Origin: Metridium senile
Taxonomy: Eukaryota > Cnidaria > Anthozoa > Actiniaria > Metridiidae
NCBI GenBank assembly: GCA_949775045.1
Contig: OX459103.1
Coordinates: 5,629,502-5,693,501, forward strand
Direction: 5' to 3'
Length of the DNA stretch: 64,000 nucleotides
Part shown: piece after piece, positions 1-13,900 of the stretch
Numbering within the stretch: the stretch's first letter is position 1
Layout of the letters: every line of letters begins with the position of its first letter
Position numbers and translations under genes: made by a program
The notes under the pieces: model-generated
Database searches by the model: none
What the model was told of the DNA's origin: nothing
Seen by the model: only the letters and a program-made list of their open reading frames with translations

Positions 1-500
1 TATTGTAATAACTTTTGTACCCTTATTGTAATTTAGCACAATTTATGATAAGGATGGCTGCCATTTTGAAAGTTGAGACTATTTGGGCAGCCAAACACAA
101 TGCTTCATTTCCGTTCACTTCATAAAGTATTCATTTAAAAAATTGTCATTATTTATTGTAATAACTTTTGTACCCTAATTGTAATTTAGCACAATTTATG
201 ATAAGGATGGCTGCCATTTTGAAAGTTGAGACTAATTCGACAGACAAACACAATGCTTCATTTCCGTTCACTTCATAAAGTATTCATTTAAAAAATTGTC
301 ATTATTTATTGTAATAACTTTTGTACCCTAATTGTAATTTAGCACAATTTATGATAAGGATGGCTGCCATTTTGAAAGTTGAGACTATTTGGGCAGCCAA
401 ACACAATTGTCTTTCTCCTCATAAACTATTCACCTTCGTTATTGACATTATTTATTGTGATAACTATTGTACGATAATTACAATTTAGCACATTATATGC
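1..500. repeat. 153-bp tandem repeat, about 3.3 copies
   Basis: Copies begin near 1, 154 and 307 with nearly identical sequence (start TATTGTAATAACTTTTG). A degraded fourth copy begins near 452. The period is 153 bp and the array runs off the left edge. It lies downstream of the last visible RERE exon, presumably in an intron of that gene. No coding potential is seen. Confidence 0.9.
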
Positions 501-740
501 CATTGTGTGTAAATAAAGTTAAGTTAAAGTTAATAAGTTCGGTTCTTTCGTCAACGTTGCCTCAATGTTGTACACAAGTTTATAATGCTGGTCATCCAGT
601 AACGTTGAAATCCCTCAGTACATGAACCGCATGGTCGAACAAAAGTGCTAACTCTATTCCATCCTATTGTCTACAATTCATTGTATTATCCCAACCTACA
701 GGTATTCTATTGAAACGACATTAAGTCAATAACCACAACA

Positions 741-1042
741 CAAAGAGAGAAAAAACGTTCACTTTTAGACTGAAAAACTGCTCATTTATTTGCACAGAAA
801 TACCACTAAATCAATTCCAGTTAAAACAGTTCAGGCGCTGGCCAGGAAATAAGAAAATATGAGATTAACGAGTGAAGTTTTTGGATAGAATTTAAAGCAC
901 CACACAAAGAGAAAAAACCTGTTCACTTTTAGACTGCAAAACTGCTCATTTTTTTTGCACAGAAACACCTCCAAATTAATTCCAGTTAAAACAGTTGAGG
1001 CGCTGGCCAGGAAATAGAAATTATATAAGATAAACAAGTTGA
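741..1042. repeat. Tandem duplication of a ~162-bp unit
   Basis: Two copies, starting near 741 and 903, share the block TTCACTTTTAGACTG and the block GGCGCTGGCCAGGAAATA. The copies differ by scattered substitutions and small indels. The flanking stretches 500-740 and 1,043-1,680 hold nothing I recognise, and I find no ELM2-encoding exon there. Confidence 0.85.
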
Positions 1043-1681
1043 GTTTATTGAAGATTTTGTGCTATTTTATAGCTGATTCAGTTTGAAAAACCTGTCGATA
1101 TTAACCCGTCAAACGGGTGTCATTATTCTTGACATTTGAAAACCCAACTGTCGTTTGTTAAGTGAGCACAAGTCAGTGTTGGTAGTCTTTTTGTAAAGGC
1201 ACATGCTCCACTAGTTATAGAATGGTTCAATGTCTTACCAAGTTACTCAATAAGCAGAAAAGAGTTGGTGGCAGATAGTAAATAACGTGGTCAATAATTT
1301 TTTTAAACATATTTTTTGCTGGTTTTCGCTATGTTCAGCAGCAAAAACTAAAAACTATTTATACTAATCTAATAACAAAATGGTGTATTTGTGGGCATAA
1401 AATGACAAGAGGAGTTGTAAACATTGTTGTTTTTTAGGGTATTTTCTCTTGAAATATTTAGTAAACAAAAAGACAAAATCAGCTTGTAAGAAACAAGCAC
1501 CACCCAAAATCGAAATGAATGCTGGTTTTGTGCTGGTAACGTATTGAAAATGACTGGTTATTAACATAATTGATTGTAGTACAATAAAAATACGCGAAAA
1601 CTAGTTTCATTTTTAGTTCTCTAGAAAACATGCATTACCAGCACAAACGCATTATTCTCGGATTGTTTCTTGTTGCTTACG

Positions 1682-1744
1682 GCCAACCTCGTTCCCAGGG
1701 ACCTATCCCTTCGCTTTTGGAGAGGCCCTGGGAACGAGGTTGGC
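1682..1744. mobile_element. ~63-bp palindromic mini-element
   Basis: The inverted ends GCCAACCTCGTTCCCAGGG and CCCTGGGAACGAGGTTGGC flank a short loop. A second member of the family lies at 60,670-60,729, where a clear 9-bp target duplication is visible. Here the flanks GCTTACGG and GCTTAAGC match at 6 of 8 positions, consistent with an older, decayed duplication. It lies in the intron after RERE exon 5. It is non-coding and far too small to be autonomous. Confidence 0.8.
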
Positions 1745-1798
1745 TTAAGCCGCGACGTTTTTTTATTAGGTGTAGTATATACATAGTGTAGAATATAC

Positions 1799-1906
1799 CT
1801 TGTTTCTGGATTATATCCCAACAAATAGAAGAAGCAATCTTCCTTAGCGATGTACTCTTTAAGATTCTCAGATATTTCCACAAATGGACGGACCTTGCAC
1901 TTGCCC
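1799..1906 (-). CDS. RERE: RERE coding exon 5 (end of BAH domain)
   Basis: A 108-nt exon from acceptor CTTCATCAG to donor ACAAG|GTATAT. It encodes [20 protein letters not shown] and then [16 protein letters not shown]. The final block marks the BAH-ELM2 junction in this family. It enters and leaves in phase 2. The following ELM2 exon is not in bases 1-1,796, so the gene continues beyond the left edge. Confidence 0.94.
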
Positions 1907-4900
1907 CTGATGAAGGATGAGAATGAATATTATTATATAACAACAACAACAAAAATAGATTATGAGGATGGGGAATATGATGATGATGATCATAATTAGT
2001 GATGATGATGGTGGTGATAATGGTTATGATGATGATGATATTTATAATGATTATGATTATGGTGATGATAATGACAAGAACATTGATGATGATGATTAGA
2101 ATAATTTAATGATAATCATAAAGATGAAACGACATTGTGATGATGATGGTGATGATGATGATTATAAGAATGATAATGATGACAACAATGATGACGATTG
2201 ATAATTATTATTATAATAACAATGATGACAACAATGATAATGGTGATAACAATAATAATTATGATGACAATAATGATGATGATAATAATACTAATAATGA
2301 TAATGATGACAACAATGATGATGATGATAATAATAATAATGATGATGATGATGACAATGATGATGATAATAATGATGACAACAATGATAATGATGATAAT
2401 AATAATAATAATGATGATGATGATAATAATAATGATGACAATAATGATGATGATAATAATACTAATAATGATAATGATGACAACAATGATGATGATGATA
2501 ATAATAATAATGATGATGATGACAATGATGATGATAATAATAATGACAACAATGATGATGATGATAATAATAATAATGATGATGATGACAATGATGATGA
2601 TAATAATAATGACAATAATGATGATGATAATAATAATAATGATGATGATGACAATGATGATAATAATAATGATGACAATAATGATAATGATAATAATAAT
2701 AATAATGACAATGATAAGTGTGTACCTAAGTGCAGCGGCAGGGTACACATCAGTTGCATCAGATATAAACAGCTCCCTCTCTTTGACAAACTCATCTTCT
2801 AAAATGTGGTCATTTGAACCTGGCAATTAAAAACAAGTTATTGTTGTGACATTGAAGCCCCTTTATATCATAATTGGATAAACTTAATCCTAATTTACAT
2901 AAACTTCATCTAAAGAAATTGCATAAATTCCTGATTTGTTTACATTAAAAAACTCATTAATAATTCATGACCATTTTGTCCAATCCGATGCTCCTTTCTG
3001 GTCAAGAGGAAAGCATTGTACACCGCATAATCTACATTTGAAACGAGGAGGGATTATGGTGTAAAATAGAAGAACAATAGAATGCAATAAAGCAATGAAG
3101 CATTATATAATGGCACATGTGTCATGATTATAATGCTTCATGTCCATAATTCAGATATTATAAAGTTCTATTATAAAGTTCTATTCTATTCTATAGAAAT
3201 TACACAAACAAAACACAATAACAAAAAATAATTAATTAAACTAATCAATATCAAGAAAACTACTATACCATTTTCTGTGTTTCTGTCTTGCACAAGTAGC
3301 TGATAGACAGACTCTGGGATCTCTGACGGCCTGTAATACCATCTTACAGTGACCACTAGGCTATCACGTTTACTCTGTATCAAACAAAAAAAATATCATG
3401 TTAGTTTAAGGACGTTTGCAGGCAAATAAGTTAACCATTTTTCTTCTTCAAACTTTGCATGGTGAGGTATGATCACCATACACATTTCAAGAGCAAATAA
3501 AAAAATTTGTAGAACAAAAACTAACGCAAGTAGGTTTGTGATCATTTTATTCTCGAATGATCACAAACCTACTTGCGTTAGTTTTTGTTCTACAAATAAC
3601 GACAAAAGCCACTTTAATCAAAATAAAAAATGGAACAAGAAAACATTATGTTAGCTTAATTAGTAAAATGAACAAGAAATATTATTATATGTACAACTAG
3701 TTATTTCACACAGTCCCTTGTTCATTACAGCCCCGAGGATGGACAATTAGTCCAAAAGCTTGGCTTATTAAAACTTTAGCATTTTACACATAGTGCATGA
3801 ATATAAATTTATTTTCAATATGATTCCATAACGTACCAAGACATTATTAATGTGATAATAAATATTCTGTAATTTATAGTAAGGATACTAATGTATATTT
3901 AAGATGCCATTATTTATGTGACATTTTTAGATTTCTAAAAATATACAATTCAACCTAATTTATAAACCAGCTAATATGGCAGTATGTCAAAATCTTGCTT
4001 GTTATTATATTCATGTCTATCACAGAAAATAATGCTATTTTAAACAGGATATTTGATACAGAACTTAACATTTATCAAAAAAACATGTATATTTAAACTA
4101 AAGCCTTGTATTTTTTTATACTCTCATTTACAAAGCCGCTACAAAGTCAACATATTGCTTCAATGTTATTTTGTAATGTATATCCAAAATAATATGCTAT
4201 TTTATTCAGAAATTATTATATTTGAAATAGAACTTAACATATATCAAAAAACATGCATATTTAAACTTCATTAACAAAGACGCTACAAAGTCAACATGTT
4301 GCTTCAATGTTTTTTTGTAATGTATATCCAAAATAATATGCCATTTTATTCAGAATTATATTTGAAACAGAACTTAACATATATCAAAAAACATGCATAT
4401 TTAAACTTCATTAACAAAGACGCTACAAAGTCAACATATTGCTTCAATGTTTTTATCAAGTTCATGTCTATCACACAAAATAATGCTATTTTACACAGGA
4501 TATTTTAAACAAAACTTAACATTTATCAAAAAAAACCTGCATATTTAAACTTCATTTACAAAGCCGCTACAAAGTCAACATATTGTTTCAATGATCGATA
4601 TTTGTCATTTATAATTATCAAAGAAAATAATGCTATTTTACACAGGGTATTTGATACAGTTACAACTGGGGCACAAAACAAAAACACTTAATCTATAATT
4701 ATACTAAATGACAATCATTATAATCTTCAAGGGTTTCCTAGGTTACTACAGTAATCTTAGAACATGTTCTTCCTTTAACCAAGGAGGTAACTTAAGTTTA
4801 TTTACCGTACTAAAGATACTTCAATCAATGTTTTTTATTAATATATTTTTTCCATTTTTTAATTTCCTTTATTTTACTCCGAGGATGGCCCTTGGACACA

Positions 4901-7900
4901 GTCGGAAACACCTGCCGCTGAAATTAGAAATCTTAATTTTTTAGTGTTAACTGCATCTTTTATCTTTTTTGATGATTACTTTTCTATATTTATCTAGCTA
5001 TTTATTCATCTATTTGTTATAATCTGATAATTTGATGTTGAAATCAGTGATCTTCTTCCACGGATTCATTCAAAATAAAGACATTACTTTTTAATTCCTA
5101 GGGTTTTTTTTGTTATTATTCTCATGCTCATTATCTTCCATATTGTTATTGTAATCATTTAGAAATATTTCCTATTTGTTACTTTATTATTTTGTTTCCA
5201 TATTATTGTAAGAGCACTAAGATTATGTAGTGCGCTAAGAATGAAATTCTATTATTAATCATCAATCATTGGTATATAGCTATTTACTTACAATTTATAT
5301 ATTTATTATTATTATCCATCCTTTAACTATTTATTACATATATTTACTTTAAATATTTTCCACTTTCCTTTTGAAACTTAAACTTTTAGCTATTTAATCC
5401 TCAATTGTATACAAATTTATGTAAAATATTTTTAAAACACTCTGCCTTGATAAGCACCCTACATGCAGGTGTGTTTTCAAAATTGTAAATTTATCTTTTT
5501 TCTATAAATAAATTTATTGTTGTTGTTTGTACTTTCATTTATTTGTATATTTATCAATTTATTTAACCGCTTTTTCCTTCATATGAAAACAAGCAGTCTT
5601 TTGCAATAATAATACTAATACTAATTATTATTAATTATAGTTAAATAATTATTAATTTTCATAATGACTTTTATTCAACTTCTATTAATATTGTACACCC
5701 TATTCCTTTTTGACACAGTTATTTCCCTTGAAGCTATAAGTGCTATATAATATATCACTAGTAGATCACTTAATCATCCATACTGGTATTCTATTTATTT
5801 CATTGCCATGGTATTTAAGAGGGATTATAAGCATTTGTCATGAGTATTATAGCCTGGATTATGTCTTTGGCACGCAACACAAAAACAAAGAATTGCACAC
5901 ATATATGAAAAGAGCAGGGATTACAACAAACAACATCAAACTTAAAACTTTAGTAAAATGAGTTTCACTAGTGAAAAGATATTTTAAAACCTTAGCACTG
6001 TCATGTGAAAGAACCACCTGAAATAGGCATGTTTGCAAAGTGTTGATGCTCTAGCTTAAATGCTAATGAAGTTATATGCTAAATGAAAAATGTAGAGATT
6101 TGTATGTAATTTTCTACTGAGGCCTTTGCTGTCTTGTTTTGGTGTTTTCTAATTTTTAAAATTCACACAGCTTCTTGCAAACATAAATGTTTTTTCCTCA
6201 AATTTTCAGAAAAAAGTAATTTTAAATATTGTGATAATTGGTGGCAGCCATGATTCATGTCACAGGCTATTCAATATACTGTAAATATACTTATTTGAAA
6301 GGCCTTTGTCCTGTGACACAATAAATTAAATTAAACTGACCAACAACTGTTATAAATTATAGTTCAGTATGCAAATGTTTTTCAACAATGGATTCAAGTT
6401 TAGGCTTTCTGGCAAAGTCTTTGTTTTGACCAAAGAGTTAATGACTTGAATCCCTTGCTCAAAAACATTTGCATAACACTATAATAACTGCTATATTGAG
6501 AAAAAGAATTAATGAGTGATATAATCATAGTCATCATGATCATTGTTAGTATTGTATTATCACTATTAATCATTATTCTTACCATCATCAATATCAATTT
6601 AACTTTTATACCTATCATTGTATTTATCAAAATATTTAAGCGACTTGTCAAAACTTTTACATAATAAAGCCTAGATAACTTATGGAGTCAAGATGAGTCT
6701 TTTTTATTTATTTTAAATATGTTTTCTAAATCTCTTTTACTTAAAATACCTATCATTATTTTAGATAATAAATTTATGTTTAATATTTAATAGCATTTGC
6801 TAATCAAACAATGCTGCATTATACAAAATACCATACATTAGAGCATTACATCCAACCCTTACTTAACTTGAAATTCTCTCATAACTCTAAATTTGGTCTA
6901 AAAACTTTCTCAAAATTACAGACAAAACCCTAATAAGCCAAAATTTCACTGAAACCGTACATTTTCATTGATCCAAGTAATGACCAGAATGGTTTTTGTA
7001 AAGGATTTCATAGTATAGCTGACATATCTTTTGGTCTGAAATCATTCTCAAAGTTACATCAGAGAAAACTCTAAGAAACCAAACTTTCACTGAAGCAGTA
7101 CATTTTTCATGGATCCAAGTTACAACCAGACGGGGTTTTTTTTGGAGAAGGGTTTCACATACAGTATACCCGATATACTCTAGTGGTTTAATATAAACTC
7201 TGTGGTTTCACAATTGAATGCAACAAAATAACAAAACCCTAATAAACCAAAATTTCACTGAAACCGTACATTTTCATTGATCCAAGTAACAACCAGACAG
7301 GAGTTTTTTGGGAGAAGGGTTTCACTGTATACCCAATGTTTTCTAGTGGTTTAATATAATCTGTGGTTTCACAATTGAACACAAGAAAACAATAACTTAG
7401 AAGCCCTAGGATAAACCACACTTAGACACATGTGTCTGCTTTTTAATGTTGTGGTTAGCGTTTCTCTCAAGTGCATTAAATTTATAATGGTCAACTAAAT
7501 CCTAAACAACTTGTAAGAAAAGTAAATGTAGTATAAATTTTGCTAAATCTTCACATTGGAAATGATATTGCAAACCATTTATTGGGATATTTGGACAACT
7601 TTATCTTATTGAAAATAGAAAAAAAATGTAAAAAAAATAAATAGTATTTTGCTAAATTATTAAATTGGAAATGATGTTACAATTAAACCACATATTGGAA
7701 TGTGTGTCTACTTTTGAACTTATAGTTAGTGGTTGGTCTAAAGTCTCAATAGTATATGTTAGATTTATAATGGGTAACCCAAGCTAGACTAGTATTAAAA
7801 ACAAGAAAATATATTAATAATCAAACTGTCATAGATAAGATAAACAACTTAAAATTTGGAAAAACGGCGAGTAAAAAAAAATCACAAAAATTAGGATGAT

Positions 7901-10900
7901 ATCACTTTGTCATATTTTGAAAAAAAAAAAACCCACAGTACAATGTATGTAAATGTTTTGGTTATTTTTTGTTTACAAAAACATTTTTTTCTTTATTTTG
8001 TTGTTGTTGTTGCCAAAAACATGTACTTATACTATGAAGAAAAAACGTGGTTGTATGTATATATGATTTAGGAAGTTTTAGTTAATTTTAAGAGTAAAAG
8101 TCTTAAGAAAATTATTTCTATATATTTTGTGGTTAGGATTTGTCGGTGTGGTGTATTGAGATTATGATGGTGCATATTACTTAATCCATAATGCTAAAAC
8201 AATCTTATGATAAAATATCAGAAAGCATAACATACCTACATATAATATATTATTGGACATTTGTGATTAATTCAAAGGTTAAAGTTACTAAATATTAGTA
8301 TATTTGTGTGTTTAATTTTGTATTGAGTCTTTCTCAGCAGGGTGTTCTAAATTAGTAATATGTAACTTAATCCTTTACGAAACTGGTGGAAATTTTTAGG
8401 GTAAATTGAAATATTATTAAATGACAATTCAAATGAAAGTTTTCACGTTTTGTTGAACAGATTAGGAGTCATAATCAAACTGTAAAAAATGAACATATCT
8501 CAGACATTTTTGAAGTTTGCTTGAACGACTACAGGACAATCCATCAAAGTTAAGACTGAAGTGTTTGATTAAATACATTAACAGCATTTATCTACTGAAG
8601 CATTGCCTTGAATGACCATAAAACAATACATCAATATTGAAGCTAGAGTTTTCAGCTCAAAACATTTGACTGTATTTTAATTTATCTTATCAAGCCTTGT
8701 CTAAGACCACAGAACAATACGTTCAGGTTGAGGATGGAGTTTTCAAATTAATAAATTAGACTGTAGTTTAATTTATCTTATCAAGCCTTGTCTCCCAAGA
8801 ACACACAACAATATGTTCAAGTTGAGGCCTGAGTTTTCAACTTATACATTAATTTACTGTATTTATTCAAGCCTTGTCCTGAATGGCCTTGAAATGGAAC
8901 AATAAATTTAAGTTCTAGGGCTTGAGTCGTTTCAATATCATACATAAACTTAATTTATTCTTTTGGAATGCTCAAGTACATAAATAGTTTTGCAATCAAT
9001 GTCTAAAATGTTGATGTATATGGAAATAGCCATCATTGGTCTTTCATGATTATGTATGCACTAGAAGTATCAAAACTCAGCAACTAAATCAATAATCATT
9101 GAAAAAACAAGTGTACAATTAAAATTTGTCATCAATCTAGTAACAAAGGACATGGAATTTGGTGAAAGTGTATGTCAAAATGCTAATTTACTAGCTTATC
9201 ACTTATGTTGTAGACCACAACAGACATAATAGATAATATAAGCCACAGCGGCAGATGATAAACAGCTTCATTTAAGAAGATTATTATGTTACAATCATAT
9301 GTTGATCAAGTATTAATACATGTTAAAGCGTTGATATCAAATTTCACTGATTACTTAACATGTAAATTCAAAATAAAAAGTTCATACATATGTTAAGTAT
9401 ATTTGTACAACTGGGACAGAAAATAAAACATATTTAACATAACAATTGTGTAAACTATTCTTATTAAACATATATGCAAACATGATTTTATACATGATCT
9501 ATTCAGATTGAAATATGTAAGTATTATTAACAATCATATGCCAATTATTAGTTAAATATATCCCAAATAAAATAACACATTTGTACTATTTATAATATAA
9601 TCGACTCGTGCTAATAAAACTACAATTATAATATAATAAAAATATATAATAAAAATATAAAATATATAAAATATAATAAAAATATATAATATAATAAAAA
9701 TGTAAAATATATATAATATAATATAAATGTAAAATATATATAATATAATAAAAATATAAATTATATAAATTATAATAAAAATATAAAATATATATAATAT
9801 AATAATAACATATATATTATAAAAATATCAAAATTGTGCAACTATTTTTTTACATTTGAATTGTCAATTCTCATGAAGAAACAAAACTATTATAATAATA
9901 TATTATAATGTCTGAGCATTTAGTTTAATTGTTGGTTCTTATTTGATTTGTCCCTATGCATCCATCAATAGCTTTCAAGTCTGCCGTTATTATGTAAATT
10001 TAAGTCAGATAAGACAATTATAAATCATGCTTTGTAAGTGTTTATAACTAATGATCTTACTCCTAGTGTCATGGTGTCAATCTATTTAAAGGTTCTAACA
10101 TAGAAAAAAGAGGAAAAAAAGAAAACATCAAATTTTCTCTTCAAAATTACCTTAATATTTTGGAGATATTTAATATATTTATTTTTTCAAAAGAAAAGCC
10201 CTTCATGATTATCACTATTGAACATGCCCCAATTATCAATATATTAGATAGAAATCCACAGTTATAATATTTATTACAAATTACATTCAAGTTGTAGATA
10301 AAAGAATATTGTAAAAAAAAGTTATTTTGTTCAAAAAAAATATCCTTCATTAAAAAACATGACTATACTCTATAGAAATCTAGTTATAATAATGATCACA
10401 AATTATATTCAAGTTGTAAATAAAAAAAAATTGTAAAAAAGTTATTTTCTTCAAAAAAATATCTTTCATTAAAAAATATGACTATACTGTAGATATACTA
10501 TAAAGAAATCTAGTTATAATATTGATCACAAATTATATTCAAGTTGTAAATAAAAAAAAAATTGTAAGAAAGTTATTTTCTTCAAAAAAATATATTTCAT
10601 TAAAAAATATGACTTTACTGTAGATATACTATAAAGAAATCTAGTTATAATATTGATCACAAATTATATTCAAGTTGTAAATAAAAAAAATTGTAAAAAA
10701 GTTATTTTCTTCAAAAAAATATCTTTCATTAAAAAATATGACTATACTGTAGATATACTATAAAGAAATCTAGTTATGATATTGATCACAAATTATATTC
10801 AAGTTGTAAATAAAAAAAATTGTAAAAAAGTTATTTTCTTCAAAAAAAAATATTTCATTAAAAAATATGACTATACTGTAGAAATACTATAAAGAAATGT

Positions 10901-13900
10901 AGTTATAATATTGATCACAAATTATATTCAAGTTGTAAATAAAAAAAATATTGTAAAAAAGTTATTTTGTTCAGTATAAGACACCTTTAAAAAAAATAAT
11001 GCTTTACTAGATATAAGTTTTTAAAACCAAAAAAAGATTCAAAATTTGTAACATTTTGCCCTCTTTTCCCTCAAGTTATTAAAGCAATCACCTTTGAAAC
11101 AAGCCAATTGAAAGCTACTAAATAATTAATGAATTAACACTGCATGCATAAACACACAACAATAACTTAAAGACCATTCAATGATCGAGCAGCCAAAGAA
11201 AGGGTTTTCAGGAGGACACTTCTATAAACACATTTTTAAAATTGATAAAGGTATCATCAATAAAGATCATAAAAAATGTACATGACTTTAGAGAGAGATA
11301 CATTTAACTCATACATTTTAAACAGTTGTAGTAGATAATTGACCTTCAAAGAGATCAGGAATCAGATTGGCTACCAATCATGGGATAACGATAGTGTTTA
11401 TTATAGGTAGCCTAGCTTTAATATATAATAATATAAATTAAGCAAAACTTAGATTAGCCCCCCTCCCGTCCCTCCTTCAAAAAATGACCTTTCCCTTAAA
11501 ACTAGCATATATTGATATACCAAAGATACAATATCAAGGCCATCACAATATAAACTGTTAGCAAGGTAGATATCATAATGAAATTTGTAGATCAAATAGG
11601 ATCTTGGGAGAAAATATATTAACAAGGAAAATATTTTTTCAGCAATATTTGAATGTGAAAGTTGAAAAAATATCAAAGATACAATATCAAAGCCATCACC
11701 ATATAAACTATTAGCATGATAGATATCAATGAGATTTGCTATGTCAAATAGGATCTCAGAGAAAATTCAATAACAAGGAAAAAAAAATTTCTGCAATATT
11801 TGAATGTGAAACTTGATTTTCAAGCAAAGACTATTAAGTAATCTTACTTTAAATAATCATTATTACAACGATTGTAATTGTTAATTGAGAAAAGCAGGAT
11901 AAAATAGGATTTTAGTATTTGATAACAATGAAAACACTTAGAAAAAAAACTGAAAAAAGTCTTGTGGTGTAGGGATCAGATAGGTAACCCCTTTTGCAGG
12001 GCCCCCATATGTGAAAGAAAATTTCAAAGAGGGGAAATAGCCTATACAAGTGAAAGGAAACAATTTACTACATGACATGTTGACAAGTGTCTATAAATTA
12101 CTGACAAAGATAATAAACAGTAAAGATGAAGCTATACACCCAACAAATAAATGATAGAATGAAAACAATAAAAGATATCAAAAATATGAAGGATTTTGTT
12201 TTGAAAACATGTCAAAATAGGATTTAAATAGAAGATAAGTTGATGGTTTTTCACAGCAGTAATTTGACAATCAAAGGAAACAATGGGTAAAAAAAAATAA
12301 ATAAATGATAAAATAAAATATATTGAAGATAAAAAGAATGGAAATAAATTTCCATAAAATCTGTTCAGAAAACATAGAATGAAATATTGAAGATTTTCTC
12401 AAAACATAAACCAAAGCTTGTAAACTACTATAATCTCTAGCTCATGACAGTGAATATTCAGTGGAATATCTAACAATATTTAAAATGAAATCAATAGTAA
12501 AAGGGGAAAAATTGTGTCCAAAATTGTTCAGGAAATGGCCTTACAAGGAAATTCTAATAAAGTTGAGTTTATGAGCTATCACAGCAATTAATTGCCCCTG
12601 TAACAAAATATGGTTTTAAAAGCCAGATTACATTACAAATACATGTTACTTTGATAAAATAGTAATAGAACGGCATTTCAATAGAATTGGAAAACAAAAT
12701 CATTGCAAGTCAACTAAAAATAAAGTGTCAAAATAATGTTTTTTTAATCGAAATGTTTTTTCTAATATATAGGTAAGATTCAGGTAAAATGATGAATGGT
12801 AAAACTATTTCAAAATTATTGGAAAATGCAACATCAATGACATTTTTATATCAAACAATTTCCAAGTTGAAAACAAATATATAATTGCTTAAAAATATAA
12901 TTTAGAAAAAGAAAAATGAAATGTTATTTTTATAATTTCCCCCTTGTAATATTTCATACAAAATTAAAAATAGGTAAGTAAACCTGTTTCAAAAATCAGT
13001 TTACAATTCAAAAAAAATCACAATATATATAAAAAAAAATTAAATAAAAAAAACACAAAAAACTATGCCCCTTTTCAGATCGAAAAAACGGAATTTAAAT
13101 GACACTGACTGCTGTAACTCAATGGTACAATGTTGATTATTATTTATGTAAACATACATTTCTAGCTAATAATATTAAGAGTCAACATGCGTACGTCTTA
13201 ATGGTTATGTGCCGTTTTGCATGTGAAATAGAGAATCGAAAATCAAGTGGCATTAACCATATATGATGAGTGGCTTATCTCAAAGACATTGAAAGCACGA
13301 TTCACAATTTACATCTGTGTTTAGCGAGTTACGATAACAAAGGTCTTGTAGTTGCAAGTCAAAACATGATTTTTTTGTTGACAGAAGTGTACTCGAGCGA
13401 ATAAGCTCGGCTTTTGTAAAATCAACATGAAATCGACAAGCCGTGAATTCCGAACAAGCGATCGTTTCTAGATTAAATTTACAATTACATGCGGTGAAGT
13501 TAAGGATTGCATATGATTGAAACTAAAACCCTACCATCCGGAATTCCTTGATTGAGCAGATAAAATAAGGCACATCGGGTCTTTGGCTGTCCACATAAAC
13601 ACAATCTAAAAGAAAAATAGAAAGTCAAATGAGAGTAGAAAATGTTTTTGAAATCGTTCTAGGGGTAATAATTTACGACCTGCTAGCTTAGTGTTTATTT
13701 CTTGTTTCGGCACCCCCATGTTAAACAAACCCTTCTTTTGTTTGAAAGTCGTGTTTAAAGACATGAAAATGTTATAAATTGTAGCAAACTAGGAGATTTA
13801 CAATCGAGAGTTAAAATAATAAATATTGGGAAAAACTTGCGGAAAATCAACACCATTGTTCCAAATGTAAATTTAGCGTAAATTCGATTTACATGCGATG

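Noticed and set aside
2116..2830. Long frames on both strands (poly-Ile, poly-Asn/Asp, poly-Met/Ile, poly-Ser/Leu)
   Set aside because: They are translations of the GAT/AAT triplet repeat. Only 2,726-2,819 on the minus strand is real coding sequence (RERE exon 4).
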